Origin: Kitasatospora purpeofusca
Lineage (GTDB): Bacteria > Actinomycetota > Actinomycetes > Streptomycetales > Streptomycetaceae
Direction: 5' to 3'
Assembly (NCBI RefSeq): GCF_000718025.1
Contig: NZ_JODS01000022.1
Location: 124,001 to 188,000, forward strand
Length of the DNA: 64,000 nt
The position numbers and the translations under genes were made by a program. The notes beneath the pieces were generated by a model. The model was not told the DNA's origin, searched no databases, and worked only from the letters and a program-made list of their open reading frames with translations. This document shows, piece after piece, positions 54,202 to 63,039 of the stretch; position 1 is the stretch's first letter; every line of letters begins with the position of its first letter.

Positions 54202-54234
54202 CCCCCGCCCCGCGACGCCCACCCGCACGCACCC

Positions 54235-54284
54235 ACGACACGGCCGCCGGTCCCCCCTCGGAAGGGGACCGGCGGCCGTGTCGT
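54235..54284. terminator. Bidirectional terminator, sortase / O-methyltransferase
   Basis: A perfect 21-bp stem (54235-54255 with 54264-54284) and an 8-nt loop, between convergent genes. Confidence 0.9.
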
Positions 54285-54299
54285 TCCGGCGGACCGGGG

Positions 54300-55331
54300 T
54301 CAGCCGCGCACCACGGCCTCGAAGGCGTGCAGGTACGGGTTGACCGCGCGCACCTCCCGGACCTCCAGCCCGGCCTCGGTCATCAGCCGGACCATGCTCG
54401 CCTCGGAGTGCTTGGCGCCGCCGACGTTGAGCATCAGCATGAGGTCCATGGCGGTGGTGAAGCGCATCGAGGGGCTGTCGTCGACGAGGTTCTCGACCAC
54501 CACGACCCGGGCGCCCGGGCGGGCCGCGGCGACCACGTTCGCCAGCGTGCGGCGGGTGCTCGCGTCGTCCCACTCCAGGATGTTCTTGATGATGTAGAGG
54601 TCCGCGACGACCGGGATCGCCTCCCGGCAGTCACCGGGGACCAGCCGGGCCCGGTCGGCGAAGGCGCCGCCCTCGCGCAGCCGGGCGTCGGCGCCCGCGA
54701 CCACCTTGGGCAGGTCCAGCAGGGTGCCGTGCAGCGCCGGGTGCTTCTCCAGCAGGCTGGCGAGGACATGGCCCTGGCCGCCGCCGATGTCGACCACCGA
54801 GTCGATCCCGGTGAGGTCGAGGTAGGCCGCGAAGTCGGCCGCGGACTGCCGGCTGGAGGTGGTCATCGCCTTGTCGAAGACCCTGGCGGACTCGCCCGCG
54901 TCGCTGTGCAGGTAGTCGAAGAACTCCTTGCCGAACAGCTCGGGGAAGACGTTGCGGCCGGAGCGCACCGCCTCGTCCAGCTTCGGCCAGGCCTCCCACG
55001 TCCACGGCTCGGTGCACCACAGGGAGATGTAGCGGAGGCTGTTCGGCGCGTCCTCGCGCAGCAGCCGGGACATGTCGGTGTGGGTGAAGCGGTCGCCGTC
55101 GAGCTCCTCGAAGATGCCGTAGCAGGTGAGGGCGCGCATCAGGCGGCGCAGCTGGCGGGGCTCGGTACCGAGCTCGGCGGCGAGGTCGGTGACGGGGGTG
55201 GGGGTGTCGCCGAGCGCGTCGGCGACACCGAGCCGGGCGGCCGCGCGGACGGCGGCGGCGCAGGCGGCGCCGAAGACGAGCTCCCGCAGGCGCATGGCTG
55301 CCTGCGGGGTGGTGGCGGGTGCGGTGGTCAT
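54300..55331 (-). CDS. SAM-dependent O-methyltransferase (plant-type / TcmO-like)
   Basis: This 343-residue enzyme has an N-terminal dimerisation winged helix (LRRLMRALTCYGIFEE) and a C-terminal methyltransferase domain. The SAM loop is VVDIGGGQGH, and DLYIIKNILEWDD carries the region of the catalytic His (here KNILEWDD, with no His at the usual KxILHxW position). The frame stays open upstream, but 55331 begins the family homology. It is most like the small-molecule O-methyltransferases of polyketide pathways; the substrate is unknown and a link to the pigment cluster is only possible. Confidence 0.87.
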   Translation of the reverse strand: MTTAPATTPQAAMRLRELVFGAACAAAVRAAARLGVADALGDTPTPVTDLAAELGTEPRQLRRLMRALTCYGIFEELDGDRFTHTDMSRLLREDAPNSLRYISLWCTEPWTWEAWPKLDEAVRSGRNVFPELFGKEFFDYLHSDAGESARVFDKAMTTSSRQSAADFAAYLDLTGIDSVVDIGGGQGHVLASLLEKHPALHGTLLDLPKVVAGADARLREGGAFADRARLVPGDCREAIPVVADLYIIKNILEWDDASTRRTLANVVAAARPGARVVVVENLVDDSPSMRFTTAMDLMLMLNVGGAKHSEASMVRLMTEAGLEVREVRAVNPYLHAFEAVVRG

Positions 55332-55405
55332 GGGGCCGGGTCTCTGCTTTCTGCGGGGGTCGGTGGAGGTGAGGACGCGCTCCGGGGGCGCGGGCCGGGA
55401 GCCGG

Positions 55406-56503
55406 TCAGCAGCGGCCGGCCGGCTCGGAGACCGCGCACTGGTTGCGGGCGAAGGAGTTGTCGGTGCCGGTGTCGCGGTCGGCCAGGTCGGCCGGCCCGT
55501 TGCCGAGCACGAGGTTGTCGGCGACGGTGTTGCGGGCGTTGGCCACGCCGACCACGCTGTGGACGAGCACGATGCCGCCGGAGAACGGCGAGGCGCCGAC
55601 GTTGTCGCGGACCTCGTTCTCCGTCACCGAGGTCTCCTCGGCCCCGGTGAGCACGATCCCGGCGCCCTGGATGTGGTCGAGCCGGGGGTTCGGCGGGCAG
55701 TAGCGGTTGTTGGCGACGACCTGGTTGCGGGTCACGGTGAGGGCGCCGGCCCGGGGCACGCCCTCGTCGCCGACGACGAACACCCCGCCGCAGTTGCCGT
55801 GGATCCGGTTCCGCTCGACGCTCAGGTCGCGCAGCCGCCGGACGGTGACGCCGACCCGGTTGTCGGTCAGCAGGTTGGCGCTGACCAGGGTGCCGTCCGC
55901 GGAGAGGGCGCCGCCCTCGCTGTCCACCGAGTTGGCGAGGAAGACGCCGGACTGGCCGTTGCGGGTGGACTCGTTGGCGGTGATCACGCCCCGGGTCGAC
56001 TTCTCCTGGCTGATGCCCTGCTGGCCGTTGTCGTGCACGAAGGTGGCGCGCACGGTCAGCCCGGTGGTGCCGGAGGCGCTGATGCCGTTCTTGCGGAAGC
56101 CGGTGACGGCGAGCGCCTCGACGGTGACGCCGGCGAGCGGCCGGTCGTCGGTGCCGGCCACGCAGAGGCCGTGGCCGGCGGCCGCGCAGACGGCGGCGCC
56201 GTCGGCGGGCACGGGGGCGGATGCGTCGGCGGGCAGCAGCACGCTGTCCCGGCCCGCGCCGCGCAGGGTCAGGCCGGGTGTGGTGATCCGGACGCTGCCC
56301 CGGTACTCGCCGGGGAGCAGCTGCACGGTGTCGCCGGGCAGGGCCGCGTCGACGGCCTGCTGAATCGATTCGCCGGGCCGGACCAGGTGCAGGTCGCCGG
56401 CGGCGCGGGCGGGCGCGGCGCCGACGGCGGTGAGCACGGTGGTCAGGGCGGTCGTGGCGGCGGCGGTGGCCGCGGCGAGGTGGTGGACCCGTCGCGTGGG
56501 CAT
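55406..56503 (-). CDS. Secreted right-handed parallel beta-helix protein
   Basis: This 365-residue protein has a signal peptide of about 35 residues ending APARAAG. A DLHLVRPGESIQQAVDAALPGDTVQLLPGEY start is typical of NosD/pectate-lyase-like beta-helix proteins. Repeated turns follow (NRVGVTVRRLRDLSVERNRIHGN and similar). Cys pairs suggest an extracellular place. It probably binds or cleaves a polysaccharide; no catalytic residues can be assigned. AGCAGG precedes the ATG. Confidence 0.88.
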   Translation of the reverse strand: MPTRRVHHLAAATAAATTALTTVLTAVGAAPARAAGDLHLVRPGESIQQAVDAALPGDTVQLLPGEYRGSVRITTPGLTLRGAGRDSVLLPADASAPVPADGAAVCAAAGHGLCVAGTDDRPLAGVTVEALAVTGFRKNGISASGTTGLTVRATFVHDNGQQGISQEKSTRGVITANESTRNGQSGVFLANSVDSEGGALSADGTLVSANLLTDNRVGVTVRRLRDLSVERNRIHGNCGGVFVVGDEGVPRAGALTVTRNQVVANNRYCPPNPRLDHIQGAGIVLTGAEETSVTENEVRDNVGASPFSGGIVLVHSVVGVANARNTVADNLVLGNGPADLADRDTGTDNSFARNQCAVSEPAGRC

Positions 56504-56699
56504 GAGTGGTGACCTGCTTTCTGACGCGCCGACGCGGGGGCGCGCTCGCGGGGACGTCGGCACGATGACGCGGGGTGGTCGGGAGGTGACGGCCGGTGGG
56601 TGTCGGCCGAACCGACGCTAGGGGCGGGCGGGAGGCCCCGCCACCAGGGTTGGGCTGCCGGGCTGACGGGGCGTCGGCCGGTCGGGGGCACCGGCCCGG

Positions 56700-56720
56700 C
56701 CGACGGCGGTCCGCCGTCGG
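56700..56720 (+). promoter_or_regulatory. Short hairpin just upstream of the endonuclease IV gene
   Basis: A 9-bp stem (56700-56708 with 56712-56720) with a 3-nt loop, ending 18 bp before the endonuclease IV ATG. It may affect translation or be an operator. The rest of the 235-bp divergent gap shows nothing clear. Confidence 0.35.
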
Positions 56721-56738
56721 CGTGCCATGCTCGGGGCC

Positions 56739-57725
56739 ATGAGCACCAGCACCGCCGCAGCCGCCACCCCCGCGGCCGGGACCGCCGCAGCCGAGACCGC
56801 CGCCGACCTCCGCAACCCGATCGGCGCCCACGTGCCGGTGGCCGGCCGCGGCCTGGCCGGCACCGGCCTCGCGTACGCCGGGCGGGTGGGCGCCGAGACG
56901 GTGCAGGTGTTCGTCGCGAACCCGCGCGGCTGGGCGACGCCGACCGGCAACCCGGCGCAGGACGCGGAGTTCCGGGCGGCCTGCGCGGAACGGGCGGTCC
57001 CCGCGTACGTGCACGCGCCGTACCTGATCAACTTCGGCTCGGACAACCCGGTGACCAGGGAGCGTTCGGCCGACTCGCTGCGCCACTCGCTGCGGCGCGG
57101 GCACGCGATCGGCGCGCTCGGCGTGGTGCTGCACACCGGGTCGGCGGTCGGCTCCGCCCCGGGCGGCGGCTCCCGGCGGGCCGAGGCGATGGCCCAGGTC
57201 CGCGAGGACGTGCGGCGGCTGCTGGACGAGCTCGACGCGCTCGGCGAGGACGCGCCGTGGCTGCTGCTGGAGCCCACGGCCGGCCAGGGCAGCTCGCTCT
57301 GCGCGCGGATGGAGGACCTCGCCGGGTACATGGAGGCACTGGACGGGCACCCGAAGGTCGGGGTCTGCCTGGACACCTGCCACGCCTTCGCGGCCGGCCA
57401 CGACCTGGCGGCGCCGGGCGGCGTCCGGGCGACCCTGGACGCGCTGGTCGAGGCCGCCGGGCCGGGCCGGCTGCGGCTGATCCACGCCAACGACTCCGAG
57501 GACGCGGTCGGCGCCCGCAAGGACCGGCACGCCAACATCGGCGCCGGTCTGATCGGCGCCGAACCGTTCCGCGAGCTCTTCGAGCACCCGGCCACGGCCG
57601 GCGTCCCCCTGATCGTGGAGACCCCGGACCGCAAGCACGGCGGCGAGGGCGCCGGCCACACCCTCGACATCACCGCCCTGAAGCGGCTCCGCTCCCGCGC
57701 CGCCACCGGCCCGCTGCCGGTGTGA
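56739..57725 (+). CDS. nfo: Deoxyribonuclease IV (AP endonuclease)
   Basis: A 328-residue zinc-dependent TIM-barrel AP endonuclease of base excision repair. GAHVPVAGRGL at the N terminus, YVHAPYLINFGS, HTGS, LLLEPTAGQG, GVCLDTCHAFAAGHD, HANDSEDAVGARKDRHANIG and LIVETPD supply the family motifs and metal ligands. An Ala/Thr-rich N-terminal extension of about 25 residues precedes the barrel. Met at 56727 is an alternative start. It ends at a hairpin. Confidence 0.93.
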   Translation: MSTSTAAAATPAAGTAAAETAADLRNPIGAHVPVAGRGLAGTGLAYAGRVGAETVQVFVANPRGWATPTGNPAQDAEFRAACAERAVPAYVHAPYLINFGSDNPVTRERSADSLRHSLRRGHAIGALGVVLHTGSAVGSAPGGGSRRAEAMAQVREDVRRLLDELDALGEDAPWLLLEPTAGQGSSLCARMEDLAGYMEALDGHPKVGVCLDTCHAFAAGHDLAAPGGVRATLDALVEAAGPGRLRLIHANDSEDAVGARKDRHANIGAGLIGAEPFRELFEHPATAGVPLIVETPDRKHGGEGAGHTLDITALKRLRSRAATGPLPV

Positions 57726-57748
57726 GGACAAGCTACGACCGCAACGGC

Positions 57749-57780
57749 CGCGGCCCCGAGCCGGGTGGCTCGGGGCCGCG
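57749..57780. terminator. Bidirectional terminator, nfo / lamin-tail gene
   Basis: A perfect 14-bp stem (57749-57762 with 57767-57780) and a 4-nt loop between convergent genes. Confidence 0.87.
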
Positions 57781-57801
57781 GGGCGGACGGCTGTCCCCGG
57801 A

Positions 57802-59220
57802 TCAGCAGGTGATGGTGCCCCTGCGGAGGGCGTGGCCCCCGGTGTTGCTGTCGTCGGACCAGTAGACGGGCTTGCTGCCGCCGACGCACTCGGCGCCGCC
57901 GGCGATCGCGAAGCCCTCGTTGTTGAGGTTGGACATCCCGGTCGGGCGGTTGAAGACGGCGGTCGTCGCGAAGGCGCCGGAGGCGTTGACCTTCAGGGTG
58001 CGGTGCTGGCCGTTGCAGGTGTCGTCGCAGACCACCCACAGGCGCGAGGTCTGCGGCTCCCACTGGACCTCCATCACCCCGGCCAGGCCGGTGCTGATCG
58101 AGGCGACCTTGGTGAAGCTGCCGCTGTCCTGGAGGACGAAGCCGTGCACGGCGCCGGTGCCCTCGACCCCGACGAAGAACACCCCGCCGGTGTGGGCGGC
58201 GTACCCGGCCGGGTCGTAGGCCGCGCCGGTCGACTCGTCCTTGAAGCCGGCGGCGGTCAGCGCGCTGTCCGGCACCCAGGTGATGCCCTCCAGGCCGAGG
58301 TTGGAGCCGACCGCGGGCAGGCTCGCGGTGAGGTTCCACTCCTTGGTGGCGGTCAGCGTGCTGCCGGTGCCGCTCACGTCGTAGCGCAGCACGGACAGCC
58401 GGCTGGTGCCGGACGCGTCGCCGTTGCGCTCGCTGGAGACGAAGACGCCGCCCGCCGCCCCGGCGGAGGTGACGGTCACGCCCTCACTGTCGGGGCTGCC
58501 GGTGCCGCCCGGGAAGCGCAGCGTCTTGCCGGAGCTCCAGCCGGAGGCCGTGTCGGGGGTCCAGCCGCCGGAGCCGTCGGGGAGCAGGCGCCAGAGCTTG
58601 CCGGAGTTCTGCGCGCCCCACAGCACGCCGCCGTCCTGGTAGAGACCGCTCAGGTCGGTCCCGAAGACGTTCGAGGCGTCGGCGGTGGCGATGCTGCTGC
58701 TACCGGGCCAGGCCACCGGGGTGCCGCCGCCGGAGCCGCAGCTGTTGGCCGCGCCCAGGGTGAGCTGGGCCTGGGCGAAGGCGCCGGTGCCGTCGGGACA
58801 GCGCGACCAGGACGGCGCGGAGTGGGTGCTCCAGGTGAAGCTGTCGACCAGGGTGCTGCCGTTCGGCAGGTACAGCCGGGCCTTGTCCGCGGAGCCGAGG
58901 CCGAAGGCGTTGTGGACGTCGAAGGCCTTGAACGCGCCGGCGGCGAGGGTGGTGCCGGCGGCGACCTTGTAGCTGGAGCTGTTGTTGTCGTCCTTGAGGA
59001 CCCAGCCCGAGATGTCGACGGCGGCGGTGCCCTTGTTGACGAGCTCGATCGAGTCGTTGACGGATCCGGTGGTCACCACCTCGTTGATCCGGATGTCGTC
59101 GGCCGGCGCGGCGGCGGCCGGGGACGCCCCGAGCACGCCGGTGGCCAGCACGGGGCCGAGGGCGGTGGCGAGGAGGAGGGCGAGGCTGCGGCGTCGACGC
59201 GGTGCGCGCGATGCGGTCAC
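57802..59220 (-). CDS. Secreted lamin-tail-domain protein with a propeller-like C-terminal domain
   Basis: A 472-residue exported protein. A signal peptide with an Arg-rich start ends in SPAAAAPAD near residue 38. A lamin-tail domain (about 40-160; IRINEVVTTGSVNDSIELVNKG and WVLKDDN) follows. The C-terminal 290 residues, with LEGITWVPD, GVFFVGVEGTGAVHGF and MEVQWEPQTSRLWVVCDD, look like a beta-propeller of the SdiA-regulated/esterase-like type. Cys pairs fit an extracellular role. The GTG start has AGGA upstream. Function unknown. Confidence 0.85.
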   Translation of the reverse strand: MTASRAPRRRRSLALLLATALGPVLATGVLGASPAAAAPADDIRINEVVTTGSVNDSIELVNKGTAAVDISGWVLKDDNNSSSYKVAAGTTLAAGAFKAFDVHNAFGLGSADKARLYLPNGSTLVDSFTWSTHSAPSWSRCPDGTGAFAQAQLTLGAANSCGSGGGTPVAWPGSSSIATADASNVFGTDLSGLYQDGGVLWGAQNSGKLWRLLPDGSGGWTPDTASGWSSGKTLRFPGGTGSPDSEGVTVTSAGAAGGVFVSSERNGDASGTSRLSVLRYDVSGTGSTLTATKEWNLTASLPAVGSNLGLEGITWVPDSALTAAGFKDESTGAAYDPAGYAAHTGGVFFVGVEGTGAVHGFVLQDSGSFTKVASISTGLAGVMEVQWEPQTSRLWVVCDDTCNGQHRTLKVNASGAFATTAVFNRPTGMSNLNNEGFAIAGGAECVGGSKPVYWSDDSNTGGHALRRGTITC

Positions 59221-59549
59221 GATGTCCGTCCTGGGGGGAAGGGCTGACAGGGCGCCACCACCGTCCCGGTGGCCCGCCAACGCAGCGACGCCGGGAGGCG
59301 AGCGCGGTGTGAACGACGGAAGAACCACAGCACGCCGGGACCACCCCCGCACCGTCCGCGCGCCCCCGCCCCACCCGACCCACCGGGCCCGGGTCCGGAG
59401 CGGCTCCGGGGACCGGTCGCCACACGGTCGGCGGCCCGCCGGTGCCGCTCGGGCTGCCGGGTCCGGGGGCCGGTGCCAGGCTGGAGCGGACGATGCCGAC
59501 GCGTGGTGCCGACCCGCGCCGCCGCAGCCCCGAGAACGGTGGTCCCCCG
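59221..59549. other. Divergent intergenic region
   Basis: 329 bp between the lamin-tail gene (minus) and the MMPL gene (plus). It must hold both promoters. I see no gene and no strong dyad. Confidence 0.5.
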
Positions 59550-61646
59550 ATGAGCCCGACCCGGAGACTGGCCGAGCTGCCGTGCGGACGCCGCAGCAAG
59601 TGGGTGGTGCTGGCCCTGTGGCTGGTCCTGCTGGTGGTGGCGGGCCCGCTGGCGGGCAAGCTCACCGACGTCGAGGACAACCAGGCGTCGAGCTGGCTGC
59701 CCGGCAACGCCGAGTCCACCCAGGTGCTCGACGAGCAGCGCGCCTTCCAGCCGGTGGACACCGCCCAGGCGGTGGTGGTCTACGTCCGGGAGGGCGGCAT
59801 CACGCCCGCCGACAAGGCCGAGGCGGTCAAGGACGCCCGGGCCTTCGCCTCCGCCCCGCACGTGGTCGGCCCGGTGACCGGGCCGGTGGAGTCCGCCGAC
59901 GGCCAGGCGCTGCAGACCATCGTGTCGGTGGACATCGGCACCGGCGGCTGGCAGGACCTCCGCCCGGCGGTGGACAGCCTGCGCGCCACCGCCGCCGAGA
60001 ACAGCCTCGGCATGACCACCCATGTCACCGGCCCGGCCGGGGTCGGCGCCGACCAGGCCGAGGCCTTCGCCGGCATCGACTCCACCCTGCTCGCCGCCAC
60101 CGTCGCCGTGGTGATCGTCCTGCTGCTGCTCACCTACCGGAGCCCGGTGCTGTGGATGCTGCCGCTGTTCTCGGCGGCCGGGGCGCTGGTGGTCGCCCAG
60201 GCGGTGATCTACCTGCTGGCCGACCACGCCGGACTGACCGTCAACGCCCAGAGCGCCGGCATCCTCATCGTGCTGGTGCTCGGTGCGGGGACGGACTACG
60301 CCCTGCTGCTGACCGCCCGCTACCGGGAGGAGCTGCGCCGGCACGAGGACCGGCACGAGGCGATGGCCTTCGCCCTGCACCGGGCCGGTCCGGCGATCCT
60401 GGCCTCCTCCGCGACCGTGGTCGCCTCGATGCTCTGCCTGCTGGTCGCGGAGATGAACTCGACCAGCGGCCTCGGCCCGGTCTGCGCGATCGGCGTCCTG
60501 GTGGCGCTGGTCGCGATGCTGACCCTGCTGCCCGCACTGCTGGTGATCCTCGGTCGCTGGGTGTTCTGGCCGGTGAAGCCCGCCTTCGGCACGCCGGAGC
60601 CGACCCGCTCCGGACGCTGGGCGCACGTCGGCGAGTGGATCGCGCGGCGGCCGCGCAAGGTGTGGATCGGCACCGGGCTCGTCCTGGCGGCCTGCTGCGT
60701 CGGACTGGTCTCGCTGAACGCCACCGGGCTCAGCACGGCCGGCAGCTTCACCGGGACACCGGACTCGGTGGTCGGTCAGCAGGCCCTGGAGGCGCACTTC
60801 CCGGCCGGCACCGGCGCGCCGCTGACCGTCGTCTCGGCGGCCGCCGAGAGCGGCGCGGTCCGCGAGGCGACCCGGGCCACGGCCGGGATCGCGAGCACCA
60901 CGGAGCCGACGTTCCACGAGGGGCGGGCGCTGTTCCGGGCGACGCTCACCGACCCGCCGGACAGCCAGGCCGCCAAGGACACCGTGGACCGGCTGCGGAC
61001 CGCCGTGCACGCCGTGCCGAACGCGGACGCCCAGGTGGGCGGTTCGACGGCGGTGATCCTGGACGCCGGCCGGGCCGCGACCTCCGACAACCGGACCATC
61101 ATCCCGCTGGTGCTGGGCGTGGTGCTGGTGATCCTCGCCCTGCTGCTGCGGGCGGTCACCGCGCCGCTGGTGCTGATCGCCACCGTCGTCCTCTCCTACG
61201 CGGCGGCGCTGGGCATCAGCGCGTTCTTCTTCGAGCACGTCTTCCACTTCGAGGGGCAGGACAACTCCTTCCCGCTGTTCGTCTTCGTGTTCCTGGTGGC
61301 GCTGGGGATCGACTACAACATCTTCCTGATGACCCGGGTGCGCGAGGAGGCCGTGCAGCAGGGCACCCGGCGGGGGGCGGTGGCCGGACTGGCCGCGACC
61401 GGCGGTGTGATCACCTCGGCCGGCCTGATCCTGGCCAGTACCTTCGCCGTACTGGGCACCCTGCCGGTGGTGGGCTTCGCCGAGATCGGCTTCGCGGTGG
61501 CCCTCGGCGTGCTGCTGGACACCCTGGTGGTGCGCTCCGTCCTGGTGACCGCGCTGACCGTCGACCTGGACCGGCACATGTGGTGGCCGAGCGCGTTGTC
61601 CGGACAAGTTCCTCCGCCCGAGAAGGAGTTGGCCAGACAGCTTTAA
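59550..61646 (+). CDS. MMPL-family RND transporter
   Basis: A 698-residue polytopic protein with two MMPL repeats. Each has one leading membrane segment, a periplasmic-side domain (DVEDNQASSWLPGNAESTQVL in the first) and five further segments. GAGTDYALLLTARYREEL and ALGIDYNIFLMTRVREEA carry the conserved Asp-Tyr pairs of RND/MMPL pumps. It probably moves a lipid or hydrophobic compound using the proton gradient. The start at 59550 begins the TM1 region; an upstream in-frame Met at 59442 has no support. Confidence 0.93.
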   Translation: MSPTRRLAELPCGRRSKWVVLALWLVLLVVAGPLAGKLTDVEDNQASSWLPGNAESTQVLDEQRAFQPVDTAQAVVVYVREGGITPADKAEAVKDARAFASAPHVVGPVTGPVESADGQALQTIVSVDIGTGGWQDLRPAVDSLRATAAENSLGMTTHVTGPAGVGADQAEAFAGIDSTLLAATVAVVIVLLLLTYRSPVLWMLPLFSAAGALVVAQAVIYLLADHAGLTVNAQSAGILIVLVLGAGTDYALLLTARYREELRRHEDRHEAMAFALHRAGPAILASSATVVASMLCLLVAEMNSTSGLGPVCAIGVLVALVAMLTLLPALLVILGRWVFWPVKPAFGTPEPTRSGRWAHVGEWIARRPRKVWIGTGLVLAACCVGLVSLNATGLSTAGSFTGTPDSVVGQQALEAHFPAGTGAPLTVVSAAAESGAVREATRATAGIASTTEPTFHEGRALFRATLTDPPDSQAAKDTVDRLRTAVHAVPNADAQVGGSTAVILDAGRAATSDNRTIIPLVLGVVLVILALLLRAVTAPLVLIATVVLSYAAALGISAFFFEHVFHFEGQDNSFPLFVFVFLVALGIDYNIFLMTRVREEAVQQGTRRGAVAGLAATGGVITSAGLILASTFAVLGTLPVVGFAEIGFAVALGVLLDTLVVRSVLVTALTVDLDRHMWWPSALSGQVPPPEKELARQL

Positions 61647-61691
61647 GTTACCAATGAGTTCATATGGTTATCGTTCACTGTCTGGACGAGC

Positions 61692-62756
61692 GTGGCCCGG
61701 TCTCGCTTCACTGCGCACATGCCAACTCCCTCCACGCGCCGCCCCGGCGCGCGCCTCGCCGCGGTGTGCACCGCTGCCGCCGCCCTGCTCGCCCCGCTCG
61801 CCGCCGCGCCGAGCGCCCTCGCCGCCCCCGCGGCGGGCAGCACCACCGCCGCTTCGCAGGGCGCCACCGCCGCGCTGCCGACGGTCGCGCCGCTCAAGGT
61901 GCTGACGTACAACATCTTCCTGATGAGCAAGAACCTCTACCCCAACTGGGGCCAGGACTACCGGGCCAAGGCCATCCCGGCCGCCGACGTGTTCCAGGGC
62001 CAGGACGTCGTGGTGCTCCAGGAGGCCTTCGACAACGCCGCCTCCGACGCCCTGGTGGCCCAGGCCTCGGCGCAGTACCCGTACCACACCCCGGTCGTCG
62101 GCCGCTCGACCAGCGGCTGGGACGCCACCTACGGCAGCTACAGCTCCACCACGCCGGAGGACGGCGGCGTCACCCTGCTCAGCAAGTGGCCCGTCCTGCG
62201 TAAGGAGCAGTACATCTTCAAGGACGCCTGCGGGGCGGACTGGTGGTCCAACAAGGGCTTCGTCTACGCCGTGCTGAACGTCAACGGCGTGCGCACCCAC
62301 GTGATCGGCACCCACCTCCAGTCCACCGACTCCGGCTGCTCGGCCGGCCAGCCGGCCACCGTCCGGGCCGCCCAGCTCAAGGCGATGAAGTCCTTCGTCG
62401 ACGCCAAGAACATCCCGGCCGCCGAGCCGATCGTGCTCGCCGGAGACCTCAACATCGACTCGCACGGCAGCGAGTACCCGTCGCTGCTGGCCAACGCGGG
62501 TGTGGCACCGGCCACCACCCGCGACGGCTGGGTCAACTCCTTCGACACCGCGGACAACTCGATCGCGGCCTACCGCTACCCCGGCGAGCCGAAGGAGGAC
62601 CTCGACTACGTCCTCTACCGCGCCGACCACGCGCGCCCGGCCGCCTACACCAACTCGGTGGTCCGCTTCCACAGCGCGCCCTGGACGGTGAGCAGCTGGG
62701 GCACCAGCTACACCTACAACGACCTGTCCGACCACTACCCGGTCACGGCGGGCTGA
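61692..62756 (+). CDS. Secreted sphingomyelinase C-like phosphodiesterase
   Basis: A 354-residue endonuclease/exonuclease/phosphatase-fold enzyme with a signal peptide ending near SALAAPAAG. Metal and catalytic motifs are present: LTYNIFLM, VLQEAFDN (Glu), IGTHLQS, LAGDLNID (Asp, Asn), LDYVL and the final LSDHYPVT (Asp-His). This set is that of bacterial neutral sphingomyelinases, which cleave sphingomyelin to ceramide and phosphocholine outside the cell. The start is uncertain: GTG 61692 has GGA upstream, while ATG 61719 also gives a signal peptide. It follows the MMPL gene by 45 AT-rich bases. Confidence 0.9.
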   Translation: MARSRFTAHMPTPSTRRPGARLAAVCTAAAALLAPLAAAPSALAAPAAGSTTAASQGATAALPTVAPLKVLTYNIFLMSKNLYPNWGQDYRAKAIPAADVFQGQDVVVLQEAFDNAASDALVAQASAQYPYHTPVVGRSTSGWDATYGSYSSTTPEDGGVTLLSKWPVLRKEQYIFKDACGADWWSNKGFVYAVLNVNGVRTHVIGTHLQSTDSGCSAGQPATVRAAQLKAMKSFVDAKNIPAAEPIVLAGDLNIDSHGSEYPSLLANAGVAPATTRDGWVNSFDTADNSIAAYRYPGEPKEDLDYVLYRADHARPAAYTNSVVRFHSAPWTVSSWGTSYTYNDLSDHYPVTAG

Positions 62757-62787
62757 GCCGTCGGCACCGCACGGCGGTCCACCGGGG

Positions 62788-63039
62788 TCAGCCGGCCCCG
62801 GTGAACCGCCGGTAGGCGGCGGCGAGTCCGGCCTCCAGCGGGCGGCCGCGCACCGTGATCCCGGAGGGGCCCAACGCGTCCAGGGCGGTGGGCGCTTCGT
62901 CCCGCCCGGGGTCGACCGGGGTCGGCACCCGGCCGTGCCAGTAGACGTCGAGCAGTTCGGCGAGCGGCCGGTCCGCGCCGCGGTCCGGGCGGTACTCCGG
63001 CGGACGCTCCGAAGGGGTCGCAGGGGTCATCGGGGTCAC
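62788..63039 (-). CDS. Small protein coupled to the SNF2 helicase gene
   Basis: An 83-residue hydrophilic protein. LAELLDVYWHGRVPTPVDP, DALGPSGITVRGRPLEAGL and AAAYRRFTG resemble the C-terminal segment of SWIM zinc-finger proteins that are often encoded after actinobacterial SNF2 helicases. The zinc-finger itself is absent, so it may be a reduced version; this is tentative. The GTG at 63039 overlaps the helicase stop (GTGA). ATG 63030 is an alternative. Confidence 0.62.
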   Translation of the reverse strand: MTPMTPATPSERPPEYRPDRGADRPLAELLDVYWHGRVPTPVDPGRDEAPTALDALGPSGITVRGRPLEAGLAAAYRRFTGAG

